A DNA stretch of 64,000 bases, taken from Pseudomonas sp. LS1212. GTDB taxonomy: Bacteria; Pseudomonadota; Gammaproteobacteria; Pseudomonadales; Pseudomonadaceae. The notes under the pieces were generated by a model, which searched no databases, was not told the origin of the DNA, and saw only the letters and a list, made by a program, of their open reading frames with translations. Made by a program: the position numbers and the translations under genes. Shown in pieces: positions 31,680-41,300 of this stretch (the first letter of the stretch is position 1; every line of letters starts with the position of its first letter). The stretch spans positions 3,610,001 to 3,674,000 of the forward strand of contig NZ_CP102951.1 of the NCBI RefSeq assembly GCF_024741815.1. Direction: 5' to 3'.

Positions 31680-33158
31680 ATGAACAGTTCTGAATTTTCT
31701 GTTGCTGACAGCGATGCCGCTCAGCTGAAGGCGCTTGGCTACACGTCAAACTTCGAACGCAGTATGAGCCTCTGGGAAAACTTTGCGCTGGGCTTCACCT
31801 ACCTCTCCCCGGTGGTTGGGGTTTATACGCTGTTCGGCCTTTGTCTGGCCGCCGGCGGCCCACCCATGTTCTGGTCGTATCTGCTGGTCGGTATCGGGCA
31901 GATGCTGGTGTGCCTGATCTTCTGCGAAGTCGTTTCCCAGTTCCCGATTTCCGGTGGTGTCTATCCCTGGGCTCGCCGGTTGGTTGGCAAGCGTTGGGCC
32001 TGGATGGTGGGCTGGATTTATTCCTGCTCGCTGTGCGTGACCATTGCCGCCGTATCGCTGGGTGCAGGCCCCTATATCGCCGCCATGCTCGGCTTCGAGG
32101 CCAGTCCCGTCACCAATACGCTGATCGCTTTGGCACTCACCGCCCTGGCTACCGTACTCAACCTGAGCGGGACCAAGCTGTTGGCCAAGGTCGCGATGTT
32201 CGGCTTTATCTGTGAGTTGCTCGGTGCCATTGTCATCGGCGGCTACCTGCTGATCTTCGAACGTCACCAGCCCTTCTCGGTCCTGTTCGATACCTTCGAC
32301 ATCAGTATCGATGGCAATTACTGGCCAGCGTTCCTCACCGCCTCGCTCGCCGGCATGTTCCTCTACTACGGGTTCGAGGCCTGCGGCGATGTTGCCGAAG
32401 AAACGCCAAACCCGAGCAAGCGCATTCCCAAGGCCATGCGCATGACCATCTATATCGGTGGTGGCGCCGCGATCTTTGCTGCCCTGGCGCTGATTCTGGC
32501 CGTTCCGGATATCGCCAAGGTCATCTCCGGCGAAGACGCAGACCCCATGTCGACCATCATGGCCAATGCGTTCGGGCCAACCGGGTGGCAAATCGTGACG
32601 GCCGTCATCACCGTGTCCTTCGTGTCCTGTGTTCTGAGCTTGCAGGCTGCGGCCAGTCGGCTGCTCTACTCGTTTGCACGCGACGAAATGATGATGGGTA
32701 GCGCGCTGCTCAAGCGCCTTTCGCCCACCACGCGGGTTCCCACCGCCGCACTGATCACCTGCGGCGTGATCCCTGCCCTCATTGTTTGTGCAGGGTTCTT
32801 CCTGGAGAACGCTATCGCGATCATCGTCAGTTTTGCCGCAATCGGTATCTACCTGTCATTCCAGATGATTGTGGGCGGGGCATTGTTCGCCCGCGTACGC
32901 GGCTGGAAACCGGCAGGCCAGTTCACCCTGGGGAGATGGGGCTGGATCGTGAACATCCTGGCGCTGGTCTACGGCTTGTTGGCGGTCGCAAACATGTCCT
33001 GGCCGCGCACGCCTGATGCCCCTTGGTACAGCAACTACGGCATTGTGCTCACGGCTTCAGTCGTCATTGCCCTGGGGTTGTTTTACATGGCCGTGTTCAA
33101 GCCGTATGACAAAGGCACTGCGCCGTTTGCCGATGCATGGACGCTGCACAAGAAGTAG
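31680..33158 (+). CDS. APC-superfamily amine/amino acid permease
   Basis: A 492-residue protein with about 12 membrane segments. The N-terminal SMSLWENFALGFTYLSPVVGVY and later FPISGGVYPWARRL, GFEACGDVAEETPNPSKRIPKAM and AASRLLYSFARD are typical of the amino acid-choline/polyamine (ACT/GABA-permease) subfamily. It probably imports GABA, putrescine or a related amine for the flanking aldehyde dehydrogenase and aminotransferase. It lies 66 bases after the aldehyde dehydrogenase; a strong hairpin follows. Confidence 0.9.
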   Translation: MNSSEFSVADSDAAQLKALGYTSNFERSMSLWENFALGFTYLSPVVGVYTLFGLCLAAGGPPMFWSYLLVGIGQMLVCLIFCEVVSQFPISGGVYPWARRLVGKRWAWMVGWIYSCSLCVTIAAVSLGAGPYIAAMLGFEASPVTNTLIALALTALATVLNLSGTKLLAKVAMFGFICELLGAIVIGGYLLIFERHQPFSVLFDTFDISIDGNYWPAFLTASLAGMFLYYGFEACGDVAEETPNPSKRIPKAMRMTIYIGGGAAIFAALALILAVPDIAKVISGEDADPMSTIMANAFGPTGWQIVTAVITVSFVSCVLSLQAAASRLLYSFARDEMMMGSALLKRLSPTTRVPTAALITCGVIPALIVCAGFFLENAIAIIVSFAAIGIYLSFQMIVGGALFARVRGWKPAGQFTLGRWGWIVNILALVYGLLAVANMSWPRTPDAPWYSNYGIVLTASVVIALGLFYMAVFKPYDKGTAPFADAWTLHKK

Positions 33159-33184
33159 AACGCACGGCCCTCAATGCTCAATAC

Positions 33185-33219
33185 CGATACCCCAGTACAA
33201 GGATTGTGCTGGGGTATCG
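33185..33219 (+). terminator. hairpin after the permease gene
   Basis: CGATACCCCAG (33185-33195) and CTGGGGTATCG (33209-33219) form a perfect 11-bp stem with a 13-base loop, 27 bases after the permease stop. No T-run follows, so it may slow or partly terminate transcription before spuC. Confidence 0.55.
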
Positions 33220-33292
33220 ACCCCCGTCCCCCCGCCTGGCACGAAACATTCTCCCGCAGTGTTGCGCACGTGAAATTTAAATGATAATTTTT

Positions 33293-33320
33293 CATGAAAT
33301 TATATGCGCATAATTTCATG
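33293..33320. promoter_or_regulatory. large operator-like palindrome before spuC
   Basis: CATGAAATTAT (33293-33303) and ATAATTTCATG (33310-33320) are perfect 11-bp inverted arms around ATGCGC. A related TGAAATTTAAATGA lies at 33271-33284. The AT-rich dyad is 42 bases before the spuC start, where an operator or activator site would lie. The cognate protein is unknown. Confidence 0.55.
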
Positions 33321-33361
33321 CGCGCTTGAATAATGCCTACAAAAAATCTAGGGAATCAGAT

Positions 33362-34744
33362 ATGAGCAAGCCCGTCAGCAACCCGCAGACCCTCCATTGG
33401 CAAACCCTGAGCAATGATCACCACTTGGCGCCCTTCAGCGACTACAACCAGCTGAAGGCCAAGGGGCCACGGATTATTACCAAGGCCGACGGGGTTTATA
33501 TCTGGGACAGCGAGGGCAACAAGATCCTCGACGGCATGGCCGGCCTCTGGTGCGTGGCGGTCGGCTACGGCCGCGACGAGTTGGTGCAGGCCGCCAGCAG
33601 GCAGATGAAAGAACTGCCGTTCTACAACACCTTCTTCATGACCGCGCACCCACCGGTGCTGGAACTGGCCAAGGCGATTGCCGAGCTGGCGCCGGCCGGC
33701 ATGAACCATGTGTTCTTCACCGGCTCCGGTTCCGAAGGCAACGACACCGTGCTGCGCATGGTTCGTCATTACTGGAAGCTCAAGGGCAAGCCGCAGAAGA
33801 AAGTCATCATCGGCCGCATCAACGGCTATCACGGCTCCACCGTGGCCGGCGCCAGCCTGGGCGGCATGGTCGGCATGCATGAGCAGGGCGACCTGCCCAT
33901 CCCGGGCATCGTGCACATCCCGCAGCCATACTGGTTCGGCGAAGGCGGCGACATGACCCCGGACGAGTTTGGGGTGTGGGCGGCCGAGCAGCTGGAGAAG
34001 AAGATTCTCGAAGTTGGCGAAGACAATGTCGCGGCGTTCATTGCCGAGCCGATCCAGGGCGCCGGCGGCGTGATCATTCCACCGGACACCTATTGGCCGA
34101 AGGTCAAGGAGATCCTGGCCAGGTACGACATCCTGTTCGTGGCCGATGAGGTGATTTGTGGTTTCGGCCGCACCGGTGAGTGGTTCGGTAGCGACTACTA
34201 CGATTTGAAACCGGACCTGATGACCATCGCCAAGGGATTGACCAGCGGTTACATCCCGATGGGAGGTGTGATCGTACGTGACACCGTGGTCGAGGTGCTC
34301 AACGAAGGGGGCGACTTCAACCACGGTTTCACCTACTCCGGCCACCCGGTAGCCGCCGCCGTGGGCCTGGAAAACATCCGCATCCTGCGCGAAGAGGAGA
34401 TTGTCGAGCGCGTGCGTGCAGAAACAGCGCCATACTTGCAGAAACGTCTGCGTGAGCTGGCGGATCATCCACTGGTGGGCGAGGTCCGTGGTGTCGGCAT
34501 GCTCGGCGCCATCGAACTGGTGAAAAACAAGCAGACCCGCGAGCGCTTCGAGGGGCAAGGCGTCGGCATGATCTGCCGCGGCCACTGTTTCGATAATGGC
34601 CTGATCATGCGCGCCGTTGGCGATACCATGATCATTTCGCCGCCGCTGGTGATCAGCAAGGTGGAAATCGACGAGCTGGTGGACAAGGCGCGCAAGTGCC
34701 TGGATCTCACCGCCGATCAAATCAGTGATGCAGCAATCAACTGA
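33362..34744 (+). CDS. spuC: polyamine:pyruvate aminotransferase
   Basis: A 460-residue class III aminotransferase. GSGSEGNDTVLRMVRHYW binds PLP phosphate, the Asp is in FVADEVICGFGRTG, and the Schiff-base lysine is in TIAKGLTSGYIPMGG. Length and sequence style match SpuC/putrescine-pyruvate aminotransferases. It transfers an amino group from putrescine, cadaverine or spermidine to pyruvate; the aldehyde product suits the neighbouring dehydrogenase. ATG 33362 has AGGGAA upstream; an upstream frame to 33326 overlaps the palindrome. The glutamine amidotransferase gene follows after 8 bases. Confidence 0.9.
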   Translation: MSKPVSNPQTLHWQTLSNDHHLAPFSDYNQLKAKGPRIITKADGVYIWDSEGNKILDGMAGLWCVAVGYGRDELVQAASRQMKELPFYNTFFMTAHPPVLELAKAIAELAPAGMNHVFFTGSGSEGNDTVLRMVRHYWKLKGKPQKKVIIGRINGYHGSTVAGASLGGMVGMHEQGDLPIPGIVHIPQPYWFGEGGDMTPDEFGVWAAEQLEKKILEVGEDNVAAFIAEPIQGAGGVIIPPDTYWPKVKEILARYDILFVADEVICGFGRTGEWFGSDYYDLKPDLMTIAKGLTSGYIPMGGVIVRDTVVEVLNEGGDFNHGFTYSGHPVAAAVGLENIRILREEEIVERVRAETAPYLQKRLRELADHPLVGEVRGVGMLGAIELVKNKQTRERFEGQGVGMICRGHCFDNGLIMRAVGDTMIISPPLVISKVEIDELVDKARKCLDLTADQISDAAIN

Positions 34745-34752
34745 GGTGCATG

Positions 34753-35472
34753 ATGTCCGCTAAGCGCATTCGAATTTGCATCCTGGAAAACGGCAGGACG
34801 CCCGACGACTTGATCGATCGATTCGGCTCTTACCCGATGATGATTGAAAAGTGGCTGGCCCCTTTTCTGCCCCAGGCAGCATTTACCTACCTGTCTCCGG
34901 TCTCGGGAGACAAGCTGCCCTCGCCTGCCGAATTCGATGGTTACATCCTGTCCGGCTCCAAATACAGCACCTACGAACGCAGCCCCTGGATGGTCGGCTT
35001 GATCGCGTTCCTTCAGCAATTGCGCCAGGAACGCATCCCGGTTTTCGGCATCTGCTTCGGGCATCAGCTCATGGCGGATGCCTATGGGGGGCTGAACGCA
35101 AAATCCAGCAAGGGCTGGGGGGTGGGCTCGCAGCGTTATGAGCATGACACGCACACCTTGCCAGCGGAAAATGCCGCCTACGTCTTCCATCAGGACCAGG
35201 TGAACAAAATCCCGCCCGAAGCCACACGCATCGGCGGCTCGGCCCATTGTGAAAACGGTGTGTTCGCTTATTCGTTCCCGGCCATTTCAGTCCAGTATCA
35301 CCCGGAGTTCACCGCTGAATATGTTCAAGCGCTCGCTGAAAAATTCCGCGGCGGGTTGCTGCCGGATCTCGTGTCGGCCAACGCGCTGGATTCAATAAGC
35401 CAATTACCCGTGGACGCAACGCCAATCGCCGAATGGGTGGCCGGTTTTTTCCAGAAGCACATTGACGGCTGA
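34753..35472 (+). CDS. class I glutamine amidotransferase domain protein
   Basis: A 239-residue type-1 GATase: nucleophile in FGICFGHQLMADAYGG (Cys ~100) and the catalytic His-Pro-Glu in QYHPEFTAEYV. It is the GuaA-like GATase group rather than PuuD-type gamma-glutamyl-GABA hydrolase, but its place right after spuC suggests hydrolysis or transfer of a gamma-glutamyl amide in the polyamine pathway. ATG 34753 is preferred over 34750 because it gives better spacing to GAGG. Confidence 0.87.
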   Translation: MSAKRIRICILENGRTPDDLIDRFGSYPMMIEKWLAPFLPQAAFTYLSPVSGDKLPSPAEFDGYILSGSKYSTYERSPWMVGLIAFLQQLRQERIPVFGICFGHQLMADAYGGLNAKSSKGWGVGSQRYEHDTHTLPAENAAYVFHQDQVNKIPPEATRIGGSAHCENGVFAYSFPAISVQYHPEFTAEYVQALAEKFRGGLLPDLVSANALDSISQLPVDATPIAEWVAGFFQKHIDG

Positions 35473-35488
35473 TCCCGTCCCCGGAAGC

Positions 35489-35524
35489 AAAAGCCCGGCA
35501 GCAATTCGCATGTCGGGCTTTTTT
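35489..35524 (+). terminator. rho-independent terminator of the spuC operon
   Basis: AAAAGCCCG (35489-35497) pairs with CGGGCTTTT (35514-35522), followed by further T residues. It lies 17 bases after the amidotransferase stop. Confidence 0.85.
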
Positions 35525-35560
35525 GCGTTGGTTCAGGCAGCTTTGTAAAACCCGTGGGTC

Positions 35561-37458
35561 TCAAGCCTTTGGTTTTGGGCTGGCCAACGCAATGCCGGCA
35601 GCACTCAAGCGCTTGAGGATTTCAAACAGCAGCTCGCTCTTGGTCGTGCTGACGATTCTGGGGCTGCTGACATAACCGGTGATGGTCAGCGTGATGCCAT
35701 CGGGCGTCAGTTGGCTGAAGCGAACCGAAGGCGCGGGTTTTTCGAGAATGGTTTCGTGCTCGGTATAGGCATCGAGCAGAAGGCTGCGGACCTGTTCCGG
35801 ATCGATGTCCAATGGAAACATCAGTTCGAGTGTCGCCACGCCTTGAGCACTTCCCCCCAGGGTCACGTTGCGCAGGTTCTGCGAAATCAGCTGGGAGTTG
35901 GGGACGATGACGATCGAACGATCACTGAGCTGAATTTCCGTGGCCCGCACGTTGATCCGCCGGATATCGCCCTCGACCCCGCTGTCGCAGCCTGCTCCAG
36001 GCGCTCGTCGCCAATGCCCAGCAGTTGTTTGAGGGCTTTTCCGCTCGGGTTCCTCGGAGAAAAAATGTTATCGCAGCTATCTTTGACCAGTTTCGACAGC
36101 AGATAGAAACTCGCCACTACGATGAAAATCCAGACCAGTTCGTAAGTCAGAAAGCGTGCGAGCGTTGTATAGCCGATCAACAGGCAAAACACTGAAACCA
36201 CAGTGACAATACTCGCGCCGGCGTACATCAGCCCCGCAAAGGTAGTCCCGGCTTCAGGGGCTTCACCACTGGCCGCCAGCGCCCTTCTTATGTGATTGGT
36301 GCGCAACAGCAACGCACCGATGATCAGCGTTGCGGCCAGGCCGACCACGCCACGTCCGAAGATGACGACCTGCGTACTCATGTCGGTGACAGCGCTCAGC
36401 TGGACCAGTGAGCCCAATACCATGAGCACACCGGCCAATATCCGCGGATACGGTTTGATCGCCAGTGCGACAGGGTCGGCAATGGCGGGCAAGCGCCACG
36501 AGGGATGCCGTGTACACAACAAGGCCCGGCTCAAGCCGGTAATCATGACGCAGATGAACGCCACCTTCTCGATTTCGTCCATGTAACTGAGCATTATCGG
36601 CGGCAAGGGCTGCAGCCGGGCCGGGATATAAAACACCAGTTGCAGTGCAAAGGCCGTGGTCAACACGGTGGCCAACGTTGTGGTGATCGCCAGTGAACTG
36701 CGCCGCAGTCGCCCTTCGGGTAGCCAGTGGATACAGCACCAGGTCAACATTCGCTCAGCCAATCGGCGCCCCAGGCTCCACACCGCCAGGGCCAACAGCA
36801 GCAGTGCCGCGGACATGGCCCGCTGACCCGGCAGCCACGCCGCTTGCATGGCTGGCCTGGCCTGCTCGCGGAACGCCTTCAGGCGCTGCTTGTCCACCTC
36901 GAACGGATCGAACAACGGTGACCAGAACCGGGGCCCCAGAATACTCCCGGTGCGCAGCACCAATTCGGACTCCAGTTGGTTGCGGCGGATACTGGCCAGC
37001 TGCAGGGTAAGATTGGCGGCACCCTCCTTGATCCCCGTCAGTTGTTTCAAGTCGTTATCCAACTGGGCCTTTCGACCGCTCAACTCCGCTCGCTGTAGCG
37101 CGATAGCCCCCTCTTCCGCCGCCGCCCCGACAGCGGGTGGCGGCCCCAGTACGTTCAGCTGCGCTTGCAACTGGGCCTGCTCGGGAAGCAGCAAGGTGAC
37201 TTTGGTATTTACATCACTGATGAATTGATGGACCGCATCCTGGAGCCCGATCAGCTGGTTGTAATTGGTCGTGACCGAAACTTGTCGCTTGAGATCATCC
37301 AGTCGTGCCTGCAGACTTTTCAGCTCGTTTGCCGACAGGGTCGCACTTTCGTACCGGGGCGCCGCACCTGGACTATCAGCGGCCCAAAGCAACCTCGGGC
37401 TCTGGTGGAGCAGCAGTATGCACAGGACGCAGAGCGTTATTTTCAGGGCATTACACAT
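35561..37458 (-). pseudogene. DUF3772/MscS-type mechanosensitive channel, internally deleted
   Basis: The 5' part (37458 to about 35980) encodes a signal peptide, a periplasmic DUF3772-like coiled region and several membrane helices up to KALKQLLGIGDERLEQAA. The 3' part (about 35995 to 35561, another frame) resumes at GVEGDIRRINVRATEIQL and carries the C-terminal MscS domain (IVPNSQLISQNLRNVTLGG). Intact relatives have about 140 residues between these points, including the pore-lining helix and most of the beta domain. The deletion also shifts frame, so the longer product ends in ~30 nonsense residues. A working channel cannot be made. Confidence 0.8.
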
Positions 37459-37550
37459 AGGAGGGGCCCGACTCTGTGTGGTTGCCAAGCCGAAGCCTTA
37501 AGAATAGACCGAATGCGTCTGCGGATCGGGTTTTGGGACCATGCTGGCCC

Positions 37551-37626
37551 CATCGCTGGCAAGCCAGCTCCCACATTGGTCCGTGTCGGACCTCATACCT
37601 TTGTGGGAGCTGGCTTGCCAGCGATG
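37551..37626. repeat. inverted REP pair, TGTGGGAGCTGGCTTGCCAG family
   Basis: A 25-base unit at 37551-37575 is the exact reverse complement of 37602-37626, separated by 26 bases. The unit contains GGGAGCTGGCTTGCCAGCGA, a hallmark REP of the P. fluorescens/P. putida group. It lies between two genes on the same strand. Confidence 0.9.
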
Positions 37627-37652
37627 GGCTGCAAAGCAGCCCCAAAAAACCG

Positions 37653-37958
37653 TCAACCCTCTTTCAAATTCCGACTCTCAATCCCATCCAACACCGCATC
37701 AATCAACCCCTTGGCCATCTGCACCGAATGCAAGGTAGCCCAGGCAAACCCTCGCCCGGCCTCGGCCGTGTATTCAAGGGCCTGCTGGCCGGTATCGCTG
37801 GCGCATCTCAGGTAAAGCGCAGCATGCACCAGCGCGTCTTCGGCGCTGATGCCAGGGCGGACGGTGAACAGTGGGGCGTGGCCATCGCAGGCGCCGAACA
37901 AGGTTTCGGCGGTTTCGTCGAGGTGGGAGGTGGGAGGATCGGGGACGATCTTTTTCAT
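37653..37958 (-). CDS. DUF3077 family protein
   Basis: A 101-residue soluble protein. FTVRPGISAEDALVHAALYL followed by a short helix and ends like small DUF3077 proteins found in many copies in pseudomonads (family name from memory). The ATG at 37958 is preceded by TGGAGTTCACT. No neighbour link; function unknown. Confidence 0.75.
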   Translation of the reverse strand: MKKIVPDPPTSHLDETAETLFGACDGHAPLFTVRPGISAEDALVHAALYLRCASDTGQQALEYTAEAGRGFAWATLHSVQMAKGLIDAVLDGIESRNLKEG

Positions 37959-38356
37959 AGTGAACTCCAGGTCTTGATGGGAGCTACCACTGCACCGTCG
38001 CCAAACGAATGGGTGGCAGCCATGTGCGGGTTGGCGAACCGGGAAGACACTGGAGAAACCCGGCAGGGCCGAAACCCTCCCGCACACAGCTACCATTAAA
38101 GATGGAAGCGTTCTGTCAGTATCATTTTTGCCGGGTCGCCAAACCCGATCACCGAACATTCAGTGACCGAGCGAGACTAGTGTGAAGACCTTCCCCCGGG
38201 CAAGTTACTAACAGGCAACAGAATTCGTAGGGTAATTCCCAGGACCGCAGCCCCACCAGAGTTTAAATCTGCAGATACAAATTGCCGACGTAAATACCAC
38301 CTCATTGAATCGACAATCGCCTTCCCTGTTGGCTTCCCCCCAACAGGAGCTCACCC
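37959..38356. other. 398-base gap before the giant LRR gene
   Basis: I see no gene with codon bias here. The only clear site is AGGAGCTCACCC directly before the 38357 start codon. The stretch near 38150-38290 is lower in GC than its surroundings, and no promoter or repeat can be assigned with confidence. Confidence 0.5.
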
Positions 38357-41300
38357 ATGTCGAGTACCGAACGCACAAGCGAAAGCGAAAATATCCACCA
38401 GGCCTTCATCCAGCAACATCTCCCCGGCTGGCTCAAACATGCCAGCGCCAAGGACTTGAACCGCCTGCACCAAAGCCAGGTACCCCACCAGGGCACCCCC
38501 CAGGAACAGGCCGACTGGTTCGCCAATGCCCCACCCGACCTGCGCGAAACCGTACTCGCCAGCCAGGCCCGCAGCCGCCGTTCGCGCCTGGTCCTGGCTC
38601 AGGCGCTCAAGAATTTGCAAGGCTTGGTCGAGTTTGCCGAGCCACGGCTCAAGGCACACCTTCAGACAGAATTCGAGTTAGGCCTGAGCGTCGACAAGGC
38701 CCAATTGATGCCGGTCTACATCAAGTATTACGGTCGAGGGCAAAGGGTATTGGTCAACGGCCAGCCGCAGAGCCTGCTGCAAGCGGCATTGCTGAACTTT
38801 GGCGATGACGTTCATTTCGATCCCACCAGTTACCTGCTGCGCACGCCCGAGGCTGGAGAACACCTGCCGCTCACGCCAGCGGCCTTCGCCACGCTGTGCC
38901 GCGAACTGGACCTTGGCGGGCAATATCAGGGACATCTGGCGGCGGTGTATGAATCGCCAACGACTCGGGCCCAGGTGCATGCCCTGTCCATCGACGCCTA
39001 CAAGGACCAGTTGCGAGTCGACACGCATATTGCACTGATGCGCCATCGCATCAGCGGTCGCACGCAGGACAGGTTACTGACACTGCTCGACGGCCAGCCG
39101 GCGCGCTGCAGCCAGCTGAGTCTGTTCGGTGTCCCCCTGCATGACATCCTGCTGATCGCCCCGCAATCACGCAACGATGAACCACACCCGGTGGTGGCGT
39201 ACATGCCCGGCGTTGTCGGCGCGCCACTGGAAGAATTCGCTTCGCTACAGGCGTTGCAAACCCACCTCAAAACCAACCTGTGCATGGCCGAGTACCGGGA
39301 GAGCTTCCAGCGCTTTGTTCCTCGCGACCAGCACGACCACTTCTTCAGTGTGCTCAAACGCAATCTCGCCGCGGACGCTTCCCAAGCCGAGGACACGACC
39401 TGGACACTTGCACCAGACGCCGACCTGCACCTGCGCGAAACGCCGATCGAACAGGAACTGTTCGGTTATCTGCAGGACCGGCACCTGGCCAGAATCAAGC
39501 AAGAAGCCAGGGCGCTGGCAGTGCCCACCGCCGACGCCGATGAAAAGGCTCGCCAGGCCCGCCTCGATTACTGGGAAAGCGCGGGGCTGAACTTCCTGAA
39601 TGTGGCGGCCATGTTTGTTCCCGGCCTGGGTGAAGTGATGCTGGCGGTGGTCGCCGTGCAACTGCTCAAGGAAGTGTACGACGGGGTAGAAGCCTGGGAA
39701 GACGGCGATATCGATACGGCCATGGCCCACTTGAAGTCGGTGGCGCTTAATGTCGCGATCATTGGCGGGGGCGTGGCGATTGCCAAGGCTGCCAGCTTTC
39801 TCAAAAAGCTCGATGTCGTCACGCTGCCCAATGGCAGCAAACGCTTATGGAAAGCCGACCTTGCCCCCGACCAGAGCGACGTGACGCTGCTAGATGGGGT
39901 ATACGAAGGGCTGTACCTGCCCGCGCTGGCCCTTGATGACAGCGACCGCCTGGCGCTCGCCTGCCTGGGCCGTCTCGACGGCTGGCCAGGCGAGGTATGC
40001 CTGGAGTTGCGCCGAGGTGGGCCGCAGGGGCCGCTGCTGGAGCGCGTGGGCCTGGCCTCGGCCCCGCAGCGCCGGGTTCTCGTCAAGTCCGCTGAAGGCT
40101 ATTGTGCCTTTGAAGGCAGCACACCTTTGCAGCAACTGTCGGCAACGCCTGCCGACAATGACCTGTTCCAAGCCATCCTCGCTGCTTTACCCGCTGCACA
40201 GCGTAAGGCCCTCAGCCTCGACCTCCAAGCCAGCGCACAGCTCAAGGATCGTGTGCTGAACGTGGCCGAACGGTTTCGAAACGAGGCGCCCCAATGGCTC
40301 TGGTCGGGCCACACCCGCGGCTGGCCCGAACAAGGGCGCCTGCTCGGCGGAAGCGATCGACCGATCGGTTACCCCGCGGCCGCCCCCCAGGCTCCCTCCT
40401 CGCTCGTGCGCTACCGGCGGCTCTATCCCTCGGCGACCGACGCCCAGGCTCAGGCAACGCTCGACCACTGGGCCGTAGAAGGCATGCTGCCAAACCTTGA
40501 ACTCAGGGCACTGGAAAACCAGCTCGGCGGCGTGCGCAGGGACCTGGCCCGCTGGGCCGGCGGCGACGCGCGACGGCGCATGGCACGGGACTTCATCATC
40601 GAGGCCTGGCAGTGCGACTCAATTCGTGAACTGGCCGATGGCAGCACGTCGGTGCAACTGAACCTGGACAGCCTGGACCTGACAACGTCCGACCTTGACG
40701 AGTTTCCCCAACTGCAGGCGTCTTTCGATCATGTACGCGAGCTGTCGATGGACGAAAACAGGCAATTGACGGAATTGCCCCACGCGTTCATTCGTCACTT
40801 TCAGAACGTGGAACGCCTGTCCCTGTGCGATTGCCGGGTTGGCAGAATTCCCACCGGCCTGAACAGCGAGCACCTGCTACTGATGGACCTGTCGAACAAC
40901 CGCATTACCTGGGATGGCAACGCACAGGCGACGCTTGACGGTTATCGGAACCTGCGAACCCTGGGCCTGTCCGGCAATCCGCTGCTGACCGCGCCCGACC
41001 TGACCGCCCTGCCGGGCCTTGAGGGCGTTGATTTGTCCGAGTGCGTCCTGCCAGAGTTGCCGACGGGGCTGCACACTCTGCGGGCGCCGGTGTTGATCGA
41101 TCTGTCGGCTAACGTGTTCACCGAACTACCCGACGATTTCCTCGTCCCCGAAGCCGTTGGCCAGGCCCTGCGACTGGAGCGCAATAACTTCACGGCGGCC
41201 ACACGGTTGCGTATCGAGCACTATTACGCCAGTCATCGGGTCGACCTGCTGGTGGCGCAGACCGATTACGATGCGTTGCTCGAGCATGCCGGCGACGTGC

